A stretch of 64,000 nucleotides of DNA, from the NCBI GenBank assembly GCA_013176395.1, contig JABMLP010000002.1:1054001-1118000 (forward strand). Reading direction: 5' to 3'. Positions within the stretch are counted from its first letter, which is position 1, and each line of letters opens with the position of its first letter. Of the stretch, positions 44,689 through 57,668 are shown in pieces. The notes under the pieces are model-generated. The model had not been told where the DNA came from and made no database searches. It was given only the letters and a program-made list of their open reading frames with translations. Both the position numbers and the translations under genes were made by a program. This DNA comes from Venturia oleaginea (lineage: Eukaryota; Ascomycota; Dothideomycetes; Venturiales; Venturiaceae).

Positions 44689-46232
44689 GGCTCATTATTA
44701 CCAAAAGAAGTGGATATTCCTCCTCGTTGTATGGGCGTAAGTAGCAATATCAGTCAGAATCAGTAATGCAGACGGGAAGATGTAGTATGTGCATGTAAGA
44801 GGAGTATGATTGTGGAAATGGTTGTTTTGCGATAACCCAACAGCACATCGATCTAACAACCAGAGTCATTGCGTGACTCGTCCTCATCTTCGTCACCTTT
44901 TGCCGATTAAGCAGCATGCATGAGTCTCGGCCTTGCCATCTCCACCAGCCTGGTGACAACCAGTTAACCTGCCCCTCTAACAGCAATGGCAATACTCCAG
45001 AATTCTTTTCAAATCTCCTTTCGAACTCTCCCTACGATAATATCATGGCAACATGGAATGAGCGGGTTGTCATGTCGCAAACACAGCAAGGCGTCCAACC
45101 AGGATCCCTTACCGACCCCTTATCCCAGCCGTATGATCCCTTCTCAGAGAGCTCAAACGATATCCATCGCGGGAACAAATAAAGCGCTGTCCCTGCTCAG
45201 CATCAGCATGGGCAGTTCGAGCTGAGAAGCACTGACAGCGGAAAAATGTCCAGATATTGTGGCCATGCTTGATGAAGGGTCTGTGTCAAAATCGAAATTC
45301 AGATCTACACTTCACAGAGAGGCTCCATGCAAGTAATACCGGGAAAGCACCTCGCAGCCGAGTAGATCGTGGCCTATCGCGTACGCGAAAGCAAGGAGCA
45401 AGGGTAGATCGGATTGTAGATCATTGGCACGAATGAAATACACAACTGGGAACATCTCACCGAACGACTCCAGTTCGTTCCTAAGGAATGTGCTATGACA
45501 AAACAAAGATGGAATGCCATAATCCGAAACAGGAAAGCCAAGATAGTGGGTACTCCAGACCCATCTGCTACCGAATTCACAGTTAAATGAAAATAGTCCA
45601 CCGATGGGCTCGCTTCACAAACATGGTAAAGGGAACACGCCAGTAAACGACAACATCAATTAAGTATTATTAGAGTCTGGTTGCCCTAATGGCCACTTGC
45701 ATCATTCCCAATAAGGAAATACAATGGGTATCAAAGGGTATGGGTATTGGGGTATAGGTTGGGGGTATTCAACTGCAAGTCAAACGAGCAAGCAGAACCA
45801 AGGCAAGCAACTCCAGACAGACACACCCGCGCTCGCCAGGACAGCCAAAAACAAACGCAAAGGAAAACATACGTAAAATAAAAAACTTCCAACGCGCACC
45901 CGCATGATGAACGAGAGTGTCTGATAGTAAGAAATGCCACCACGCTCCCCGAAAGATGATGATGTGAAAACGCAGCAAGTGGTATCAATCTAAAATCCGC
46001 AACAAGGAAAAAGATCAAAGCAAATATGCAAAGACAAACCCCCTGCCTAATGTGGCCTAGATAATGCGACAGGTGTTCCCAAATCGATCGATCAGCCCAG
46101 TAAAGAATGGTTGAGAAGTGTGTTTTTTGGTGTTCTGGGTAAAGAAAATTGGGGCATCGATGGCGTGGCATGACGATCGTTGCTGTTGGTCTTGAAATTC
46201 ATCAGTCACCCATATCCAGTGAGACAAGCTCT
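44689..46232. other. 1.5-kb intergenic region
   Basis: Contains a plus-strand frame at 44916-45182 (88 codons, Asn/Ser/Pro-rich, with MATWNERVVMSQTQQG) that could be a small gene but has no support beyond being open. The part from 45700 leads into the 3' end of the PH-domain gene. Confidence 0.35.
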
Positions 46233-48426
46233 TTATGCGGTGGCAGACACAGTGTTGCTAGCTGGTGGCGCGGTACCGGTGTGGACGGCTTCTGGGACAA
46301 CATCGCCGATAGCAGCAGGGGCCTCAGTTGGTTTGTCGAGTTGCGGAGCTTCAGCAGAGACTGGCTCAACCTTGTCCGCCTCGTCCTCAGCGACCTTGGC
46401 TGGGGCCTTCGTCTCCTTCTTGACTCCACCACGGATAGCCTTGCTGAAGCGGCGGCCGAGTTGGGTGATTGGAGACTCCTTGTGCTCCTTTGGCGCCTTC
46501 TCGGCGACGGCTTTCTCCTCACTTGAGGACTTGGCTGGCTCTTCAACAGCAGCTGGGACAACTGGGGCAGCGTCCTCGGCAGCCTTGACCTCCCCAGTGG
46601 TGGCTGGCTCTTCAGCAGCAGCAACTGGCTCGACAGTAGTCTTGGCTGGCTTCTGGGTGAACTTCTTGAAGTCGAACAAAGAGCTGCGGCGCTTCTCGGC
46701 CTTCTCAGCTGGGCTGGTTGGGCTAGTTGGGAGCTCTTCAGTGACTGGGGCAGCCTCTGTAGTCTCAGCAGCGGCAACAGGTGCGTCGACAACTGGCTCA
46801 GTAAAAGCTGGGGTCTCCTCAACAGCGGACGTCTCGGCTGCAACCGCTGGTGGATGTTCCGATGATGGGGATCGGACCTTCTGGGTCAACTTCTGGATAC
46901 CAGCGAGGAACGATGGCTTGCGCTCCTTGGTAGGAGTGGCAACCTTGACCTCCTCTTCAGCTGGAGCAGCAGCCTCAGCAACAGGCTCGGTGATGGTAGG
47001 TGTATCGACAGTGGGCTCGACGACGGCTGGCTCTGTGACAGCGGTCTCGGTTGTTGGTGCAACGACCTCTTCGCCAGTCTTCTTCTCGCCCTTCTTGTTG
47101 AAGAAGCTCTCGAAACGGGACAAGCGGCGGTTTGATTTTGGCTCATCCTTCTTCTCTTCGACGGCGGGGACTGCATCAGTGATGACTGGGGCAGTGACTG
47201 TCTCCTCGGCTGGTTCTTTTAGCGTGTTAGCAGTGCTAAAAATGTCATTCCTTGCAGCAAACATACCAGTTGGAGCGGCAGTCTCGGTTGCAACCTCCTC
47301 AGCGGGTGGAGCAGCAACTGGCTCCTCCTCCTTCTTGACCTCCTCGGACTTCTCACCCTTCTTGCCCTTGAAGAAACCAATAATGTTGGCTGGGGCTCCA
47401 CGGGATCGAGATCGGCTCTTGTCGGTCTTCGCGGTGTCAAGACCCTCAGCTGTGGTCTCATCCGCGGACTCAACGCTCTTCTTTGGGGTTTCTTCGGTAG
47501 TCTTGGCAGCTGGAACGGCGGCGGCGGCGGTTACTGGGCCTGTAGGAGAATGTTAGCGTACCCACAGTATAAAGCAAGCTATGCTTAACATGCGAGGTGC
47601 GATGATAGAATTGTACATACTAAATTTTGAAAGAGTTTCCTTGTAGCTCTCGCTGGCCAAAATCTCCTCCTTTTTGGCTTTGGCCTCCTCAGCAATATTC
47701 TTGACGGCGGCGAACCAGCCATCACGTTCAACGCTGTTTGGTGCTTCGAACTTGTGCTTGTGTCCGCCGGCCTTGAAGGAGAACTCGTTTGTGCCAACCT
47801 CCTTGAGGTCCTCAGCGTCGGCCTATCATAACATGTTAGTGATGCCACGTTTTCGTAAACAATAATGCCCACGCGACGTGTCACGTACCAAGTTCAAGAC
47901 ACCAGTCGGAGCGCTCTTCTCACCAGTCTTGGAGAACAAGAGAAGACCCTCGCCAGTCTGAGCAGCCCATGCAGCAGTGGAATGAGCAGCCTCCTTGCCC
48001 TTTGCGAGGTAGTGGGTGAGCTCCTTGGTCTCGATGGGCTCCTTGCCGAACCAGAAGAAGACCTTCTTAGGTGGGAGAGGGAGGATTTCCCTATTGAGCT
48101 GCGTTAGCTTGTTGTCGATTTATAGGTGGGATGATGTCCGGGCCGCAAACCCAAAAAACATACCTCAAGAAACTGGTTGGCGCGTTGTAGTTTAGGTGAC
48201 CATCGTATTTTGGCTCAACGGGCTTGACCGCCTCGGCAGCAGCCTCGACTGGCTCTTCGACCTTGGCCGTCTCCTCAACGGGAGCCTCGGTGGTGGTGGC
48301 AGCAACAGTTGGTTCAACGACAGCAGGCGTCTCAGTGACGGCTGGAGTGGTCTCGGTAACAGGCGCAGCAGGTGTCTCAACGGTGGGCGCAGCGACGGCT
48401 GGCGTGGTAGCGGGTGCGTCAGACAT
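46233..48426 (-). CDS. PH-domain protein with long Ala/Pro/Glu-rich tail (fungal Meu6-like)
   Basis: Model: complement(join(46233..47215,47267..47539,47621..47822,47889..48090,48164..48426)), 640 aa. After an Ala/Pro/Thr/Val-rich leader, the region at about residues 75-215 reads as a pleckstrin-homology fold: YNAPTSFLREILPLPPKK, VFFWFGKEPIETKELTHYL, TGEGLLLFSKTG, ADAEDLKEVG, FEAPNSVERDGWFAAVKNI. PH domains bind phosphoinositides or proteins. The rest is disordered and repeats basic blocks such as RRSSLFDFKKFTQKP and RRLSRFESFFNKKGEK between acidic Ala/Pro/Glu stretches. Removing a 51-nt intron (GGTATGTTTGC...AAAAG) deletes an otherwise odd MFAARNDIFSTANTL insert. Similarity to fission yeast Meu6 is from general knowledge of the family. 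Confidence 0.8.
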
Positions 48427-49797
48427 GATGGATGTGTGTATGGATGGTGGAGGGGGAGGGTGATGTGGTGTACTCGGTGGGGAGATGGCAAGCAGCTTTG
48501 CCTGATGGAAGTAGTACTAAAAGCTGTACGACGAGACTGACTGGCAGACGCGTGTGATGATGGATGAAGACACAGAAAGTGATCTTCAAGGACGATGTGG
48601 GAGTATTGAGAAGAAGAGTGGTTATGTTGAAGAAATGGAGAGGGAGTCTTGGAGGTAGGTATAAACACGGTCGCTGGGATCTCTGGCTGGGGTGTGGTTG
48701 CACTAGAGCATGAGAATAAGATTGGATGCTCGACCCGGCTTCAATTATCTAAATTACCGTCGCTCTAGGCGGTCTGAGTCTTGCTTTGATACTTTACTAC
48801 TGGGTAATCGTATCATCCATACAGATTTACCGTACACCGGGCTGATCTCACCATCGCAGTCACCACCTGCCATGGTCCTTGGTACGAGGGCATTTTTGCT
48901 CAGATGATCACTTTCCACTTATAGCGACATGAGATACCAAGGAAGGACAGCCAGAGAGTCACCACCGTTATCTGTGATCGTCGACGGCACTCAAAATACC
49001 AGTCACCTGCACCGCAAAGATTTTTGGATCAATACTGGCCTTCTGTGGAGCCCTCCGTCCTGGGAATAAAGTGCTGCTACTAATACCATCAAATTCCACA
49101 CGACTCTCAACCTGTCTGTCCTCTGGCTCGCACGCCTCCCGTTGGAAATTCTCGCGTCTGCAGGAAACCCCTTGTCCAAGCCCAGCCCCATGCCCTCAAC
49201 GGCGATGCACATTCAGTGGAGCCACAGACCTCCATAATCATTGGACGAAGCATGCAATTGGACCCTTTAGGTTTCACGTGTATGAGACTGCGTGACAGGC
49301 AAGAGACGCAAAGCCGATCCACTTTATGCTAAGCCGTTTGATTGGCACCTCGTACTATGGTACATCGACACCAGACACTGTCAAATCATGCCAATCTCTG
49401 CATCGACCACAAAACCGCATTTCTCCACTAACAATACACACAACAATATCAAAGAGAGGGGGTCCAATCTTTTCCCGCCGCCGCGACTCCTCGTTCTCCC
49501 GTTCCATCGCTCGAGGGTAAAGGGCACCCAACGATCCAAACCCTTGCGCCAGTAACGCCAAACGTGAAATTTGCCCAAAAAGAATCTCCAAGATCCCTGT
49601 CCCGCATCTAAATCGACAACATCTATGTGATAACACACTGATAAGAACAACAATTCTGCCCTTCCATCTTCCCAACCTCTAGAGGTAATATTCCTATACT
49701 GTTATTCCTATCAACTGGCCGTGACCAAGACGTATCTGCGGAGGCGGTTAGTATCGGTGTAACACCCGGCTTGCTGCACGGATCCGCGTGGAGTTAC
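48427..49797. other. 1.4-kb intergenic region
   Basis: Promoter side of the PH-domain gene, with pyrimidine-rich coding-strand stretches at about 48440-48700 typical of highly expressed fungal promoters, then the 3' flank of the transporter gene. No gene is supported. Confidence 0.35.
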
Positions 49798-52700
49798 TCA
49801 CGATGTGATTGTGTTCATTCTCTCACTCGTCAATTTCAATCCAATCTTCAGCAGTTCCATTGCCACGTCCCGTTTTTCGGTCTCCAGCTTTGCCCATTTT
49901 TCCTTGGTCAATAACCAGACCACCGTGTCCTTCTCCGCAACGACTGTCCCGGATCGTTCAGTTTCAGCGAAAAAGGGAAGTTCTCCACAGGTTGTGCCAG
50001 CAACGATGGACTCGTAGAAGCTTCCTTGCTCGAGTTGATACTCGGCGCGTAAAATCCCGTCTTCTAACAGGTAGAACCCGTCAGGATCATCACCCCGCGA
50101 GTACAGAACTCGTCCTGCTGGGTATTCCCGCTTTTCGAAATATGGAACAGCTTGGTTCCAGAAATCCAAGTCCTTGGTGCTGAGGTCCTTAAAAGCTTGT
50201 AATATCAGTGGCAAAGGCTGGGCAAAGTTTTGCCACCTCGTTGGCAGGGAATGATCAGCGTCGTCTAGGGTTGTAGTCGCGGCCTGCTGGATCAAGGTAC
50301 GTCTCGGAGAACTGAACATCGCATCGAGACCCGACCCTGGAGCGGTATTTCGTGGAATCGTCATTGAAATTGCTGACAAACCCTTTCGTTGGACCATGTT
50401 CTCGTTGCGGTCCTTGAATGCCACCATGAGAAGCTCGTTTTCACACATCTCCAACGCCGAATTCAAATCCTCAAAGAGTTTGGGTGGTGGAAGGTCATCT
50501 TTCCCGTCAGAGAGCAAACCTACTATGCTGAGACTCTTTCCGATTTCACCAGAAATATGGACTTTAGAGAGCACCATCTCCACCTGTTTAGCACCAAGAA
50601 TTCGATGCATGCGGATAAAAGCCTCTCCAGCAGAGAAATCGACGCCGGTGACATGATCAAAGTCGAGGATGAGGTAACGAATGGGCTGTTCCCGGAACTT
50701 ATCCTCATCGATAAGCTCTCGAATCTTCTTCTCCACAGCCACAATCGTCCCAAAGAACAAATATCCGGCCAACTTGGTGACGCAGATCTGACTTCCGACT
50801 GCGTGTAAAAATTTGCGTTGCATCGGATGTCTGCGGACGGTCGACTCAGCGATGACGCCTGAGTAAGTGGCGCGGACCGCTGAGATGCGTGATGTTTGGA
50901 CCACGAATATTAAACACGCGAGACCAATACCGACGATGATACCGACAACAAAGTCGTGAAATCCCATGACGAGAGTAATCGCAAAAACAGTAAGCCATTC
51001 GAATCGGTGTAGCTTGTTAAACGTGTCATATAGCGCTTCCTGTATCATTTCAATACCAAGCATGAAGATGAGCGTGCCGACGACCATTTTGGGAATGAAT
51101 CCTATCATTGAAGGGCCGGCAATCCAAACTCCAGTGGTGGCGATAGCAAGTAAAATACCAGCCCATCTACTATTACCTCCATTTTGAATGAAGAGACGAC
51201 TGTTGGCAAAGACAAGATAATTTTGAATGCTGCCCACGAGACCCGAGACCATGTTGGAAATGCCATGTCCAAGGAGTTCGCGGTTGATGTTGACGTCGTC
51301 CTCTTGTACTGCCAGTCCCAATGCTGGGACGTTGATTGGAACATGGATGATGCCGAAGAATGAAAGTGCGAACATGGTAGGAATAGTCTGGGACAACGCT
51401 GTCCAATCAACAATCTTGAAATCTGGGACTAGTTAGCTATCTTCATTCTCAGGTATAGATGGCACTCACTATAATAGGTGTAGAAGTTCCAGAAAGGGAC
51501 CCCGGCTTCCGGTGCCGCAAAGACCCATCCGTGGTCTCGAAGATCCTGTATGTGGAGGTTGGGAATTGCTGCAAAAACGACGAAAAATATCCCAAGAATT
51601 ACTATGAAAAATACTGGCAAGACCAGGGGATGCTTCCGGTAATGCCGAATAACCATCAACGAGATGGCCAAACCCAAAGGAATGATCCAGAGAAGAAGCG
51701 TGAACCCATGAAAAAGACCACGAAGCACCTGAAAGGTCCAGCCATTTGTCAAATCCAGACCAGCTGATACTTCGAGTCCTGTCAAGAATAGGAACACACC
51801 TACTCCACCGATACATCCCAGAAGAATACTGCGAGGGAAGAAGCTGACCAAGTCACCGAGCTTCCAATAGCTCAGGGCTAGGAAGATGAGCCCAGTCAAA
51901 ACGGCGCTCAGAGCGTATGAGGTGATAACTGTCGCCATGATGACTTTCGGATCACCATCTCGACCAACATGCGCCAAGGTCATATACGCCATTTTGTGAA
52001 AGAATGGCACCACTTCGATCTGCGATAGTTAGATGGCGCGATTGGGTTAAGAATAGTACGTACCATTTCAGAGCCTACGCCGCCTTTGAACCGCGAGCCT
52101 CCCAGTGAATATGTAAGTTGCGATACAATGCAACTCACGTAAAACATGGAGATACCATCTGGTCCAGTCTTATCGAAGACGTTTTCACTGAGGGGAAACA
52201 AAATCATACCTTCGTAAAGTTAGCATTCGGCAAGGCTGTGACATGATCGTCGAGAAAATTACCGTAAGAGAGCGCGTCGAGGACATTCAAAAGCACGCCC
52301 AAGAAAACGGCTCCCCCTGCGCCAATCGTAACGGAAGAGATTTCTCGCAGGTTCCACCGTCTTGGGTGAGACAATGTCTTTGCGACGTCTCGCGAAGCAT
52401 ATTTCAGCTTCGCCCAATGATTCTTGAACTGCATCTCCATCTTTTGACCGTATCCTGAGGGCTTTATGAAAGAGCGAGACATTGGTCTTCCAGTAAATCT
52501 TTCCGCGGGCAATAGTGTTGTACTCTCCGTAACACCATCATCCACATCGTCTACGATAAAACTAGGTGTAGAGTATTGATCCGAGTCCGAGTATCTTGAA
52601 TTGGTGCCGTAACCTAGCAAGTTTTTGCCATCCTTGCCATTGGGAGGGGAGTTGTCTCGAATCAGATTCGACAGGGCAGAAGGTTGAGGTTCCCTAATAT

Positions 52701-53254
52701 CTCCAGTATCTTCGGGCGATTGAGGCTCAGAGACTTCCTCAATCATCTCCGGTCTTGCCGAGTCCATTGATGGTCTTCCGTCTCCTTGTGACGAATCGCT
52801 GTACCGTCTGGGTCGCGATTCGACATCCGAGTCTGAGGCCGATGCATTGTGAAACGGATTGGGAGAGCCGGAGCGGTGGGAGTTCGAATCACCAAGAGCC
52901 CACGAAGCCAGCTCTTGAGTCTGTTCGCGAACGCCTTGGGAGGCATACTGGGGAGTTTCTAGAGTGACAAGGTCAGCGACAGAGGTTTCCAGTATAGTAG
53001 CTAGAAGTTTGAATACCCAGTTGGCCACTCGAAGCATGGTGGTAGAATGATCGCGTCGGCTGTCTTTGGTTGTATGAGGAAGACAGCTGGTGGCTCGATG
53101 TAGAATGGGCGCGCTGAGACCTGGGATTCCGTATACGTAGCGACGACGATGGTTCCGAGCTCACAGCTTCATCCTCGATATCGGCGTTGCTAAATGGAAG
53201 ACGCTGCTGGAGAGACTGAGCGTCGCCCGGCTTCCTGCAAAAGCGTCCAGACAT
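49798..53254 (-). CDS. SLC26/SulP-type transporter with STAS and cyclic-nucleotide-binding-like domains
   Basis: Model: complement(join(49798..51428,51470..52019,52064..52209,52263..52958,53017..53254)), 1086 aa. The N-terminal 280 residues are Ser-rich and cytosolic. The membrane part starts with [20 protein letters not shown] and includes [79 protein letters not shown] and [22 protein letters not shown] domain (about 740-880; [20 protein letters not shown]) and a C-terminal cNMP-fold domain ([35 protein letters not shown]) follow. This architecture is that of yeast YGR125W (Vsb1), a vacuolar protein involved in basic amino-acid storage, so sulfate transport should not be assumed. The first intron (GTATTC donor) is the least certain junction. 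Confidence 0.9.
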
Positions 53255-54108
53255 GATGGTTGGTCAACAATAGCTGGTCAGCAGTGTCATGCCAGGGTCC
53301 TCGAAGGTCGGCGTGTAGAAATTGCAGTTGAGCAACAGAAGGCTTAGACTGGAGTCAATTGAGTGATAGAATACATGCTTAAGAAGGGGAGCAGGCGCAG
53401 GCAGCGGGAGGATAACACTAGCCGGTGCAGATATCACGTTATAGAGAAATAAATAAGTGATACTTTCTGCGTGCCAGGAAGCTCTGGAGAGTGCCAGGGT
53501 AACAGCCCCGCTAAATGGAATGTAAAACGCCAGCAGCAGGACCGCTGGGAATAGGGTCCCATGCCTACGCTGCAGCTGCCGCTGCCGCTGCCGTCCTGCT
53601 GGACTGGACTGGCAACAAGCCTACAAAGAAAGCGACGAATTCCAGAGAGTAGGGAGAGGAACGAGATACGAGTGGAGACGCAGGGCTGTGGTGGTGGCAT
53701 GCAGGTTGCGTCACGGGCATTTTTCTTCCTATGGCTTTCAGCGTCTTGTGCTCATGTACGAGTAACCGGAAGAGCACTCCGTAGAGCTGGCCAATCAGAA
53801 CACCATCTGGTTATAGCATTGCTGGTCCTACAACTGCATGCTACGACAAGAGGCTGTGTCTTTCCTTCGCGTTTGAGGGGGCAGAGTCTTCCTTGCAAAG
53901 AGGGTTCTTCATGGCGCATGGTACAATCCCGTTGTATATGATCATCTCCACACCCAAACACTCGGGATACAAGCGTGCGAGTACTAGTATTTCAACCAAC
54001 CATGAGTGCAGTTGCCAATACGCCTTTCGCCATAGCGGGCTTGTCGACATAATGCCCCTCGACGCGCTTCCTCCAAACTCCAGGGTGGCGACAAAGTAGT
54101 ACATTCAG
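53255..54108. other. Intergenic region
   Basis: About 850 bp between the transporter start and the RPP40 stop. A CTGCAGCTGCCGCTGCCGCTGCCG-type triplet-like stretch lies near 53565-53595. No gene is supported. Confidence 0.35.
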
Positions 54109-55366
54109 CTAATTCCTACATTCCCATAGGAGCACATCCCTATCTCCCGGATAGAAGACCGTGTAGCTCTTATCCTCAAAGGTACACGCACTCATCACAA
54201 ACCACTCCTTCGCCCCGCCAGCTTTCACAGCTAACCAAATATCCCTCGCAAACTTAGCAGACCCAAATCCCTGCCACCTCAAGTGAACCAATTTCTGCGG
54301 AATCGCATTCGCCCCATCTTCTTCAGTAAATGCCTCTGGAAGATCATACCGACAAAGAAACCGATCAATGTCGTCTTTGCGATTGATGCGAGGAGAGTCC
54401 ATTGTAGCTAGTCCGATCCACTCCAATAGTTCTTCTTCGTATATCGCATCTGTTATGCCTTCTTTATTATCAATGTCGAATGGCACGATTACATCTGGTA
54501 GTTGTGACATTTTGGGCTGGGCGACTTTGATTTGGGGATGGTGCTTTGTGATCGGTCCTGATTCGATCTCATGACTTTCTAGATCGACAAACAGCCAGGC
54601 GAGAGAATGGTTCAGCACTTCTGTGAAGGCTCGGATTATTCTCTCGAATCCTTTCTTGCCTGATACCATCGACGGTAGACGGAGGTCGAGTTCGATGGCT
54701 ACATTGACTAAGTCGAAGTTCATACTTAAGAATGGACAGGCACTTTACCATATCTTGACTTGACATGCTTTCTCCCGTGATCGGGAATGGCTTTCCCTAC
54801 CAGACCGCATCGCTCATATGTTGCTTTATCGAGTTCCAGACGAAGTTTTCCTGGACAAAGCAATTAGTTGTGACCGTGCTTGAAGGAATGTGTCACATTG
54901 TAATACTTACCATCTTGGAGTGAGAAGAGATTGTCCACACCTGGACGACCTTCCGAACGCATGAGAATATTTCCTTTTGTACGTTAGTGTCTTTACTAGC
55001 TTCGATTTGAAAAATGATAAGTACCAGCTTTGATGTACTGATTGAAGAAGTCTCCTGACACAATGTCAAGCAATGAAATATATATTCTGGCATATCGAAG
55101 AATTTTGCTCTCGTCATCCAACTTCTGCTTCACAATCGCGTAGAGCTCTTCGGGCAACAGCAAGTCGAGCTGAGGTTATGTTAGCATGGAATCTAGCCAT
55201 CAGGCATGGTTTGATCGCCTACCGTATGAACTGGTGAATAAGAATTTATTGCCGCAAATGGTTCCCTCTTCGTCGGCGGCCGATGTCCATCCACGTAATC
55301 GGGTAGTTTGCAATGCGTAAATAGACATTTTGGCGCCGGCCGCTGTAATTTCGATGGCCGATGCAT
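54109..55366 (-). CDS. Ribonuclease P/MRP 40-kDa protein subunit (RPP40-like)
   Basis: Model: complement(join(54109..54698,54750..54850,54911..54973,55025..55169,55223..55366)) with exon edges reckoned by phase (the fourth coding exon ends at 54749), 347 aa. Rpp40 is a protein subunit of nuclear RNase P/MRP, which trims pre-tRNA and pre-rRNA. Seen: KCLFTHCKLPDYVDG and RPPTKREPFAAI at the N-terminus, LDLLLPEELYAIVKQKL, YISLLDIVSGDFFNQYIKAG, ILMRSEGRPGVDNLFSLQDG, KLRLELDKATYERCGLVGK, and AIELDLRLPSMVSGKKGFER followed by LAWLFVDLE. The C-terminal half (LVHLRWQGFGSAKFARDIWL) completes it. Recognition rests on the ordered motifs, which span five exons that are all open. Confidence 0.82.
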
Positions 55367-56050
55367 GTTGTTGAACAGTCGTTGGTGGTTTCTGACAAGA
55401 TTTCGAAGGAAACGGAGTAGAAAAAAGAGATTAGGCTGGCGAGCACGGACCAGCCGAATGAATATGAAACAGGCATCAAAAGGAGTAATGGGTTGCGGAT
55501 ATTGTCAGAATAGAGACGTAAGAGATGTTTTCTTAATCGATCTTCTTGTGGAGAAAGGGTTGTGGTGATAGTCAGGTATCTCCAAATTGACTCCACCTTT
55601 GTCACCCTATTGAGCGTGTTGTAAATTGATATTTTGAGGGGTTTAAAACAAGGATCAAAACAGCGGAATCCTGACTGGCGTAGTGTCACTCTGATCTCAC
55701 AACAGGGATGGAAAACATGTCCAGAATGAGCCTTGAGTTTCATTTCTTCTATTGAATGCGGCCAGCAGCTATTATACGCCCATCAATTAAGTGATAGCCA
55801 GGCCATTTGCCATACCTGTCTGCCAGCCATATGCTATGCCTACTAATGTGTTCCAGCACTCACGCTAGCTATGCCACCATAATTATATTGCCATTCCTAC
55901 GCCGGAAAGGGTATGTCGTCCATCATCATCAACCGTAAAAACATTCGTTGTCATCCAACGAGCCATGTAGCAGACATATCGAGAACCTGTCGAATCACCT
56001 GAACAACCGTGCAAGAACGCGCCTTCCATTAATCTAGCATTAGGGAGCGT
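55367..56050. other. Intergenic region
   Basis: 680 bp: RPP40 promoter side and 3' end of the Sir2 gene. The RPP40 frame stays open upstream of the chosen ATG for about 45 codons (to about 55500) without another ATG. Nothing else is visible. Confidence 0.35.
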
Positions 56051-57668
56051 TCATTCATTCTTTGTTGTAACAATGAATGTGTGTTCAAGGAACTCGTGCG
56101 GCTTGATCTCTGCCTTAGCGTTCTTCGGTATCATTTCATGCTTCAACTCCCATCCCGCACGCTGGCACAAAGCGCGCACAACTTCGTCTGAGTTTCCCAG
56201 AAGATTAATATCGAAGTTGATATGATGTATTGGCTGTTTGATATACTGTAAGCTTCCGTCCACAAGAACCAATTGTTACCAAACTTACGTCGCGCGATAT
56301 GTAGATCTGCGGAACTCCAGCAGGCACGAACTGTGGAACCTCAGAGACCGGCGCAACTTTCATGCTCGTTCCAATCACAATCACTAAATCGACAACATTC
56401 CTATCCTTGTCTTGTAGCGTGTCGAAGAACTTGTCTGGAAGCTTTTCGCCGAAGAAAGTTATGTCCGGCTAATTTAGTCAGCTTATGATTGAGACCGTGT
56501 ATGACTTGACGTACCTTCATAACTCCTGGCTGAACAATATCATATTTTCCATCCGAGGCGTCGTCGTCGTCGAATTTCCCTTCCTTTCGCTTCTTCCTCT
56601 TTGCCATGCCATTTGGACTTCGTTTTCGCTTTTGACCTTGAGGTGGTACTTCCAATTCTCCGCACTTCTTGCACAGCGACACTTGCTTCGCCCGCACATC
56701 GTCGAATAGCTGCTCACCAGGAACTTGGTGCTTGCACTTTCGACATGTTGCTGTGGCCCATGACCCGTGGCACTGGATCAGCTTTTCTGGTACTATGCCT
56801 GCATGGCTCTCAATGTTATCGATATTTTGAGTGTAGTTGCGAAGCAGTTTTCCTTTGTCTTGTATGACGCGGATAAACTGATGCGTCGGAGTCCATCGAT
56901 GTAAATCTGGTAAAATGTCACCTGCTAGTGCATAGAAGGTCGATGGGTTCGTGTCAAAGTTCTCCAAGTCAAAAACTTCCTCGGGTTCTTCAAATCCCAT
57001 GTCTCGGAGTTTGGAATAGAAACCAGTTGTCTTAGATCGGAAATCCGGAATACCCAAGCTTGTCGAGATTCCTGCACCGGTGATGACAAGAATATTTTTT
57101 GACTTGTTGATGAGATCTGCAGCGTCGTCGATGGTCTTGTACTTTTCAATCCGTTGGCGTTTATTCAGTTCGCGGAGCATAGCGAGGCCGAGCAGGCGGT
57201 AGTATCCAGGCGACTCGTCTGGTTCTGTTAGAAGCCATGATGGGATTCTGACTTCGAAGGCAGTGCACAATTTTCTGACGGAAATTGTGTTCCTTCCCAA
57301 AGTCTCGCTGATCAATTTCTCCAAGCCGATTTCATGCAACCGCTTACGATATCCTTTAGCTTCGTCGGCGGTACAGATATCCGAGCTCGTATCTATTACG
57401 GTTAGGTGTCAACGAGAAGAAAGTTGACTCAGACCAACTCACTGAATGGATACTCGTAGACCTGTGTATCATCGAGCACTTCTTCGTAAATGGAGGCATT
57501 TTCCCAGTCGTCGCCGGCATCGTCGTGTTCGGGTTCCTGCTTGGAGGTCGACGCGTTGCCGTTCGCGTCGTTCGGGGAGAAGTCGATCTTGGGAGGTGCG
57601 GGTGCCGGCGAACCATCGTCTGGGACCACAATGACAGTGGGGTCCGTCTTGGTCAAGACAGGCTGCAT
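56051..57668 (-). CDS. Sir2-family NAD-dependent protein deacetylase (class I)
   Basis: Model: complement(join(56051..56233,56289..56468,56515..57392,57443..57668)), 488 aa. Sirtuins remove acetyl groups from lysines, chiefly on histones, using NAD. Seen in order: an acidic N-terminal tail, [36 protein letters not shown] (NAD loop), [26 protein letters not shown] with the catalytic His, Cys pairs CRKC and CKKC for structural zinc, [29 protein letters not shown], and HHINFDIN near the end. A basic insert ([18 protein letters not shown]) between the zinc module and FFGE is likely a nuclear signal. The order and the long N-terminus match yeast Hst1/Sir2 and mammalian SIRT1 rather than SIRT2. The first ATG in frame after an upstream stop is at 57668. 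Confidence 0.93.

Noticed and set aside
46180..47556. 458-codon plus-strand open frame rich in Ala/Ser/Thr
   Set aside because: It is exactly antisense to the PH-domain gene, whose biased Ala/Glu/Pro codons leave the opposite strand free of stops. It crosses a real intron and lacks any domain.
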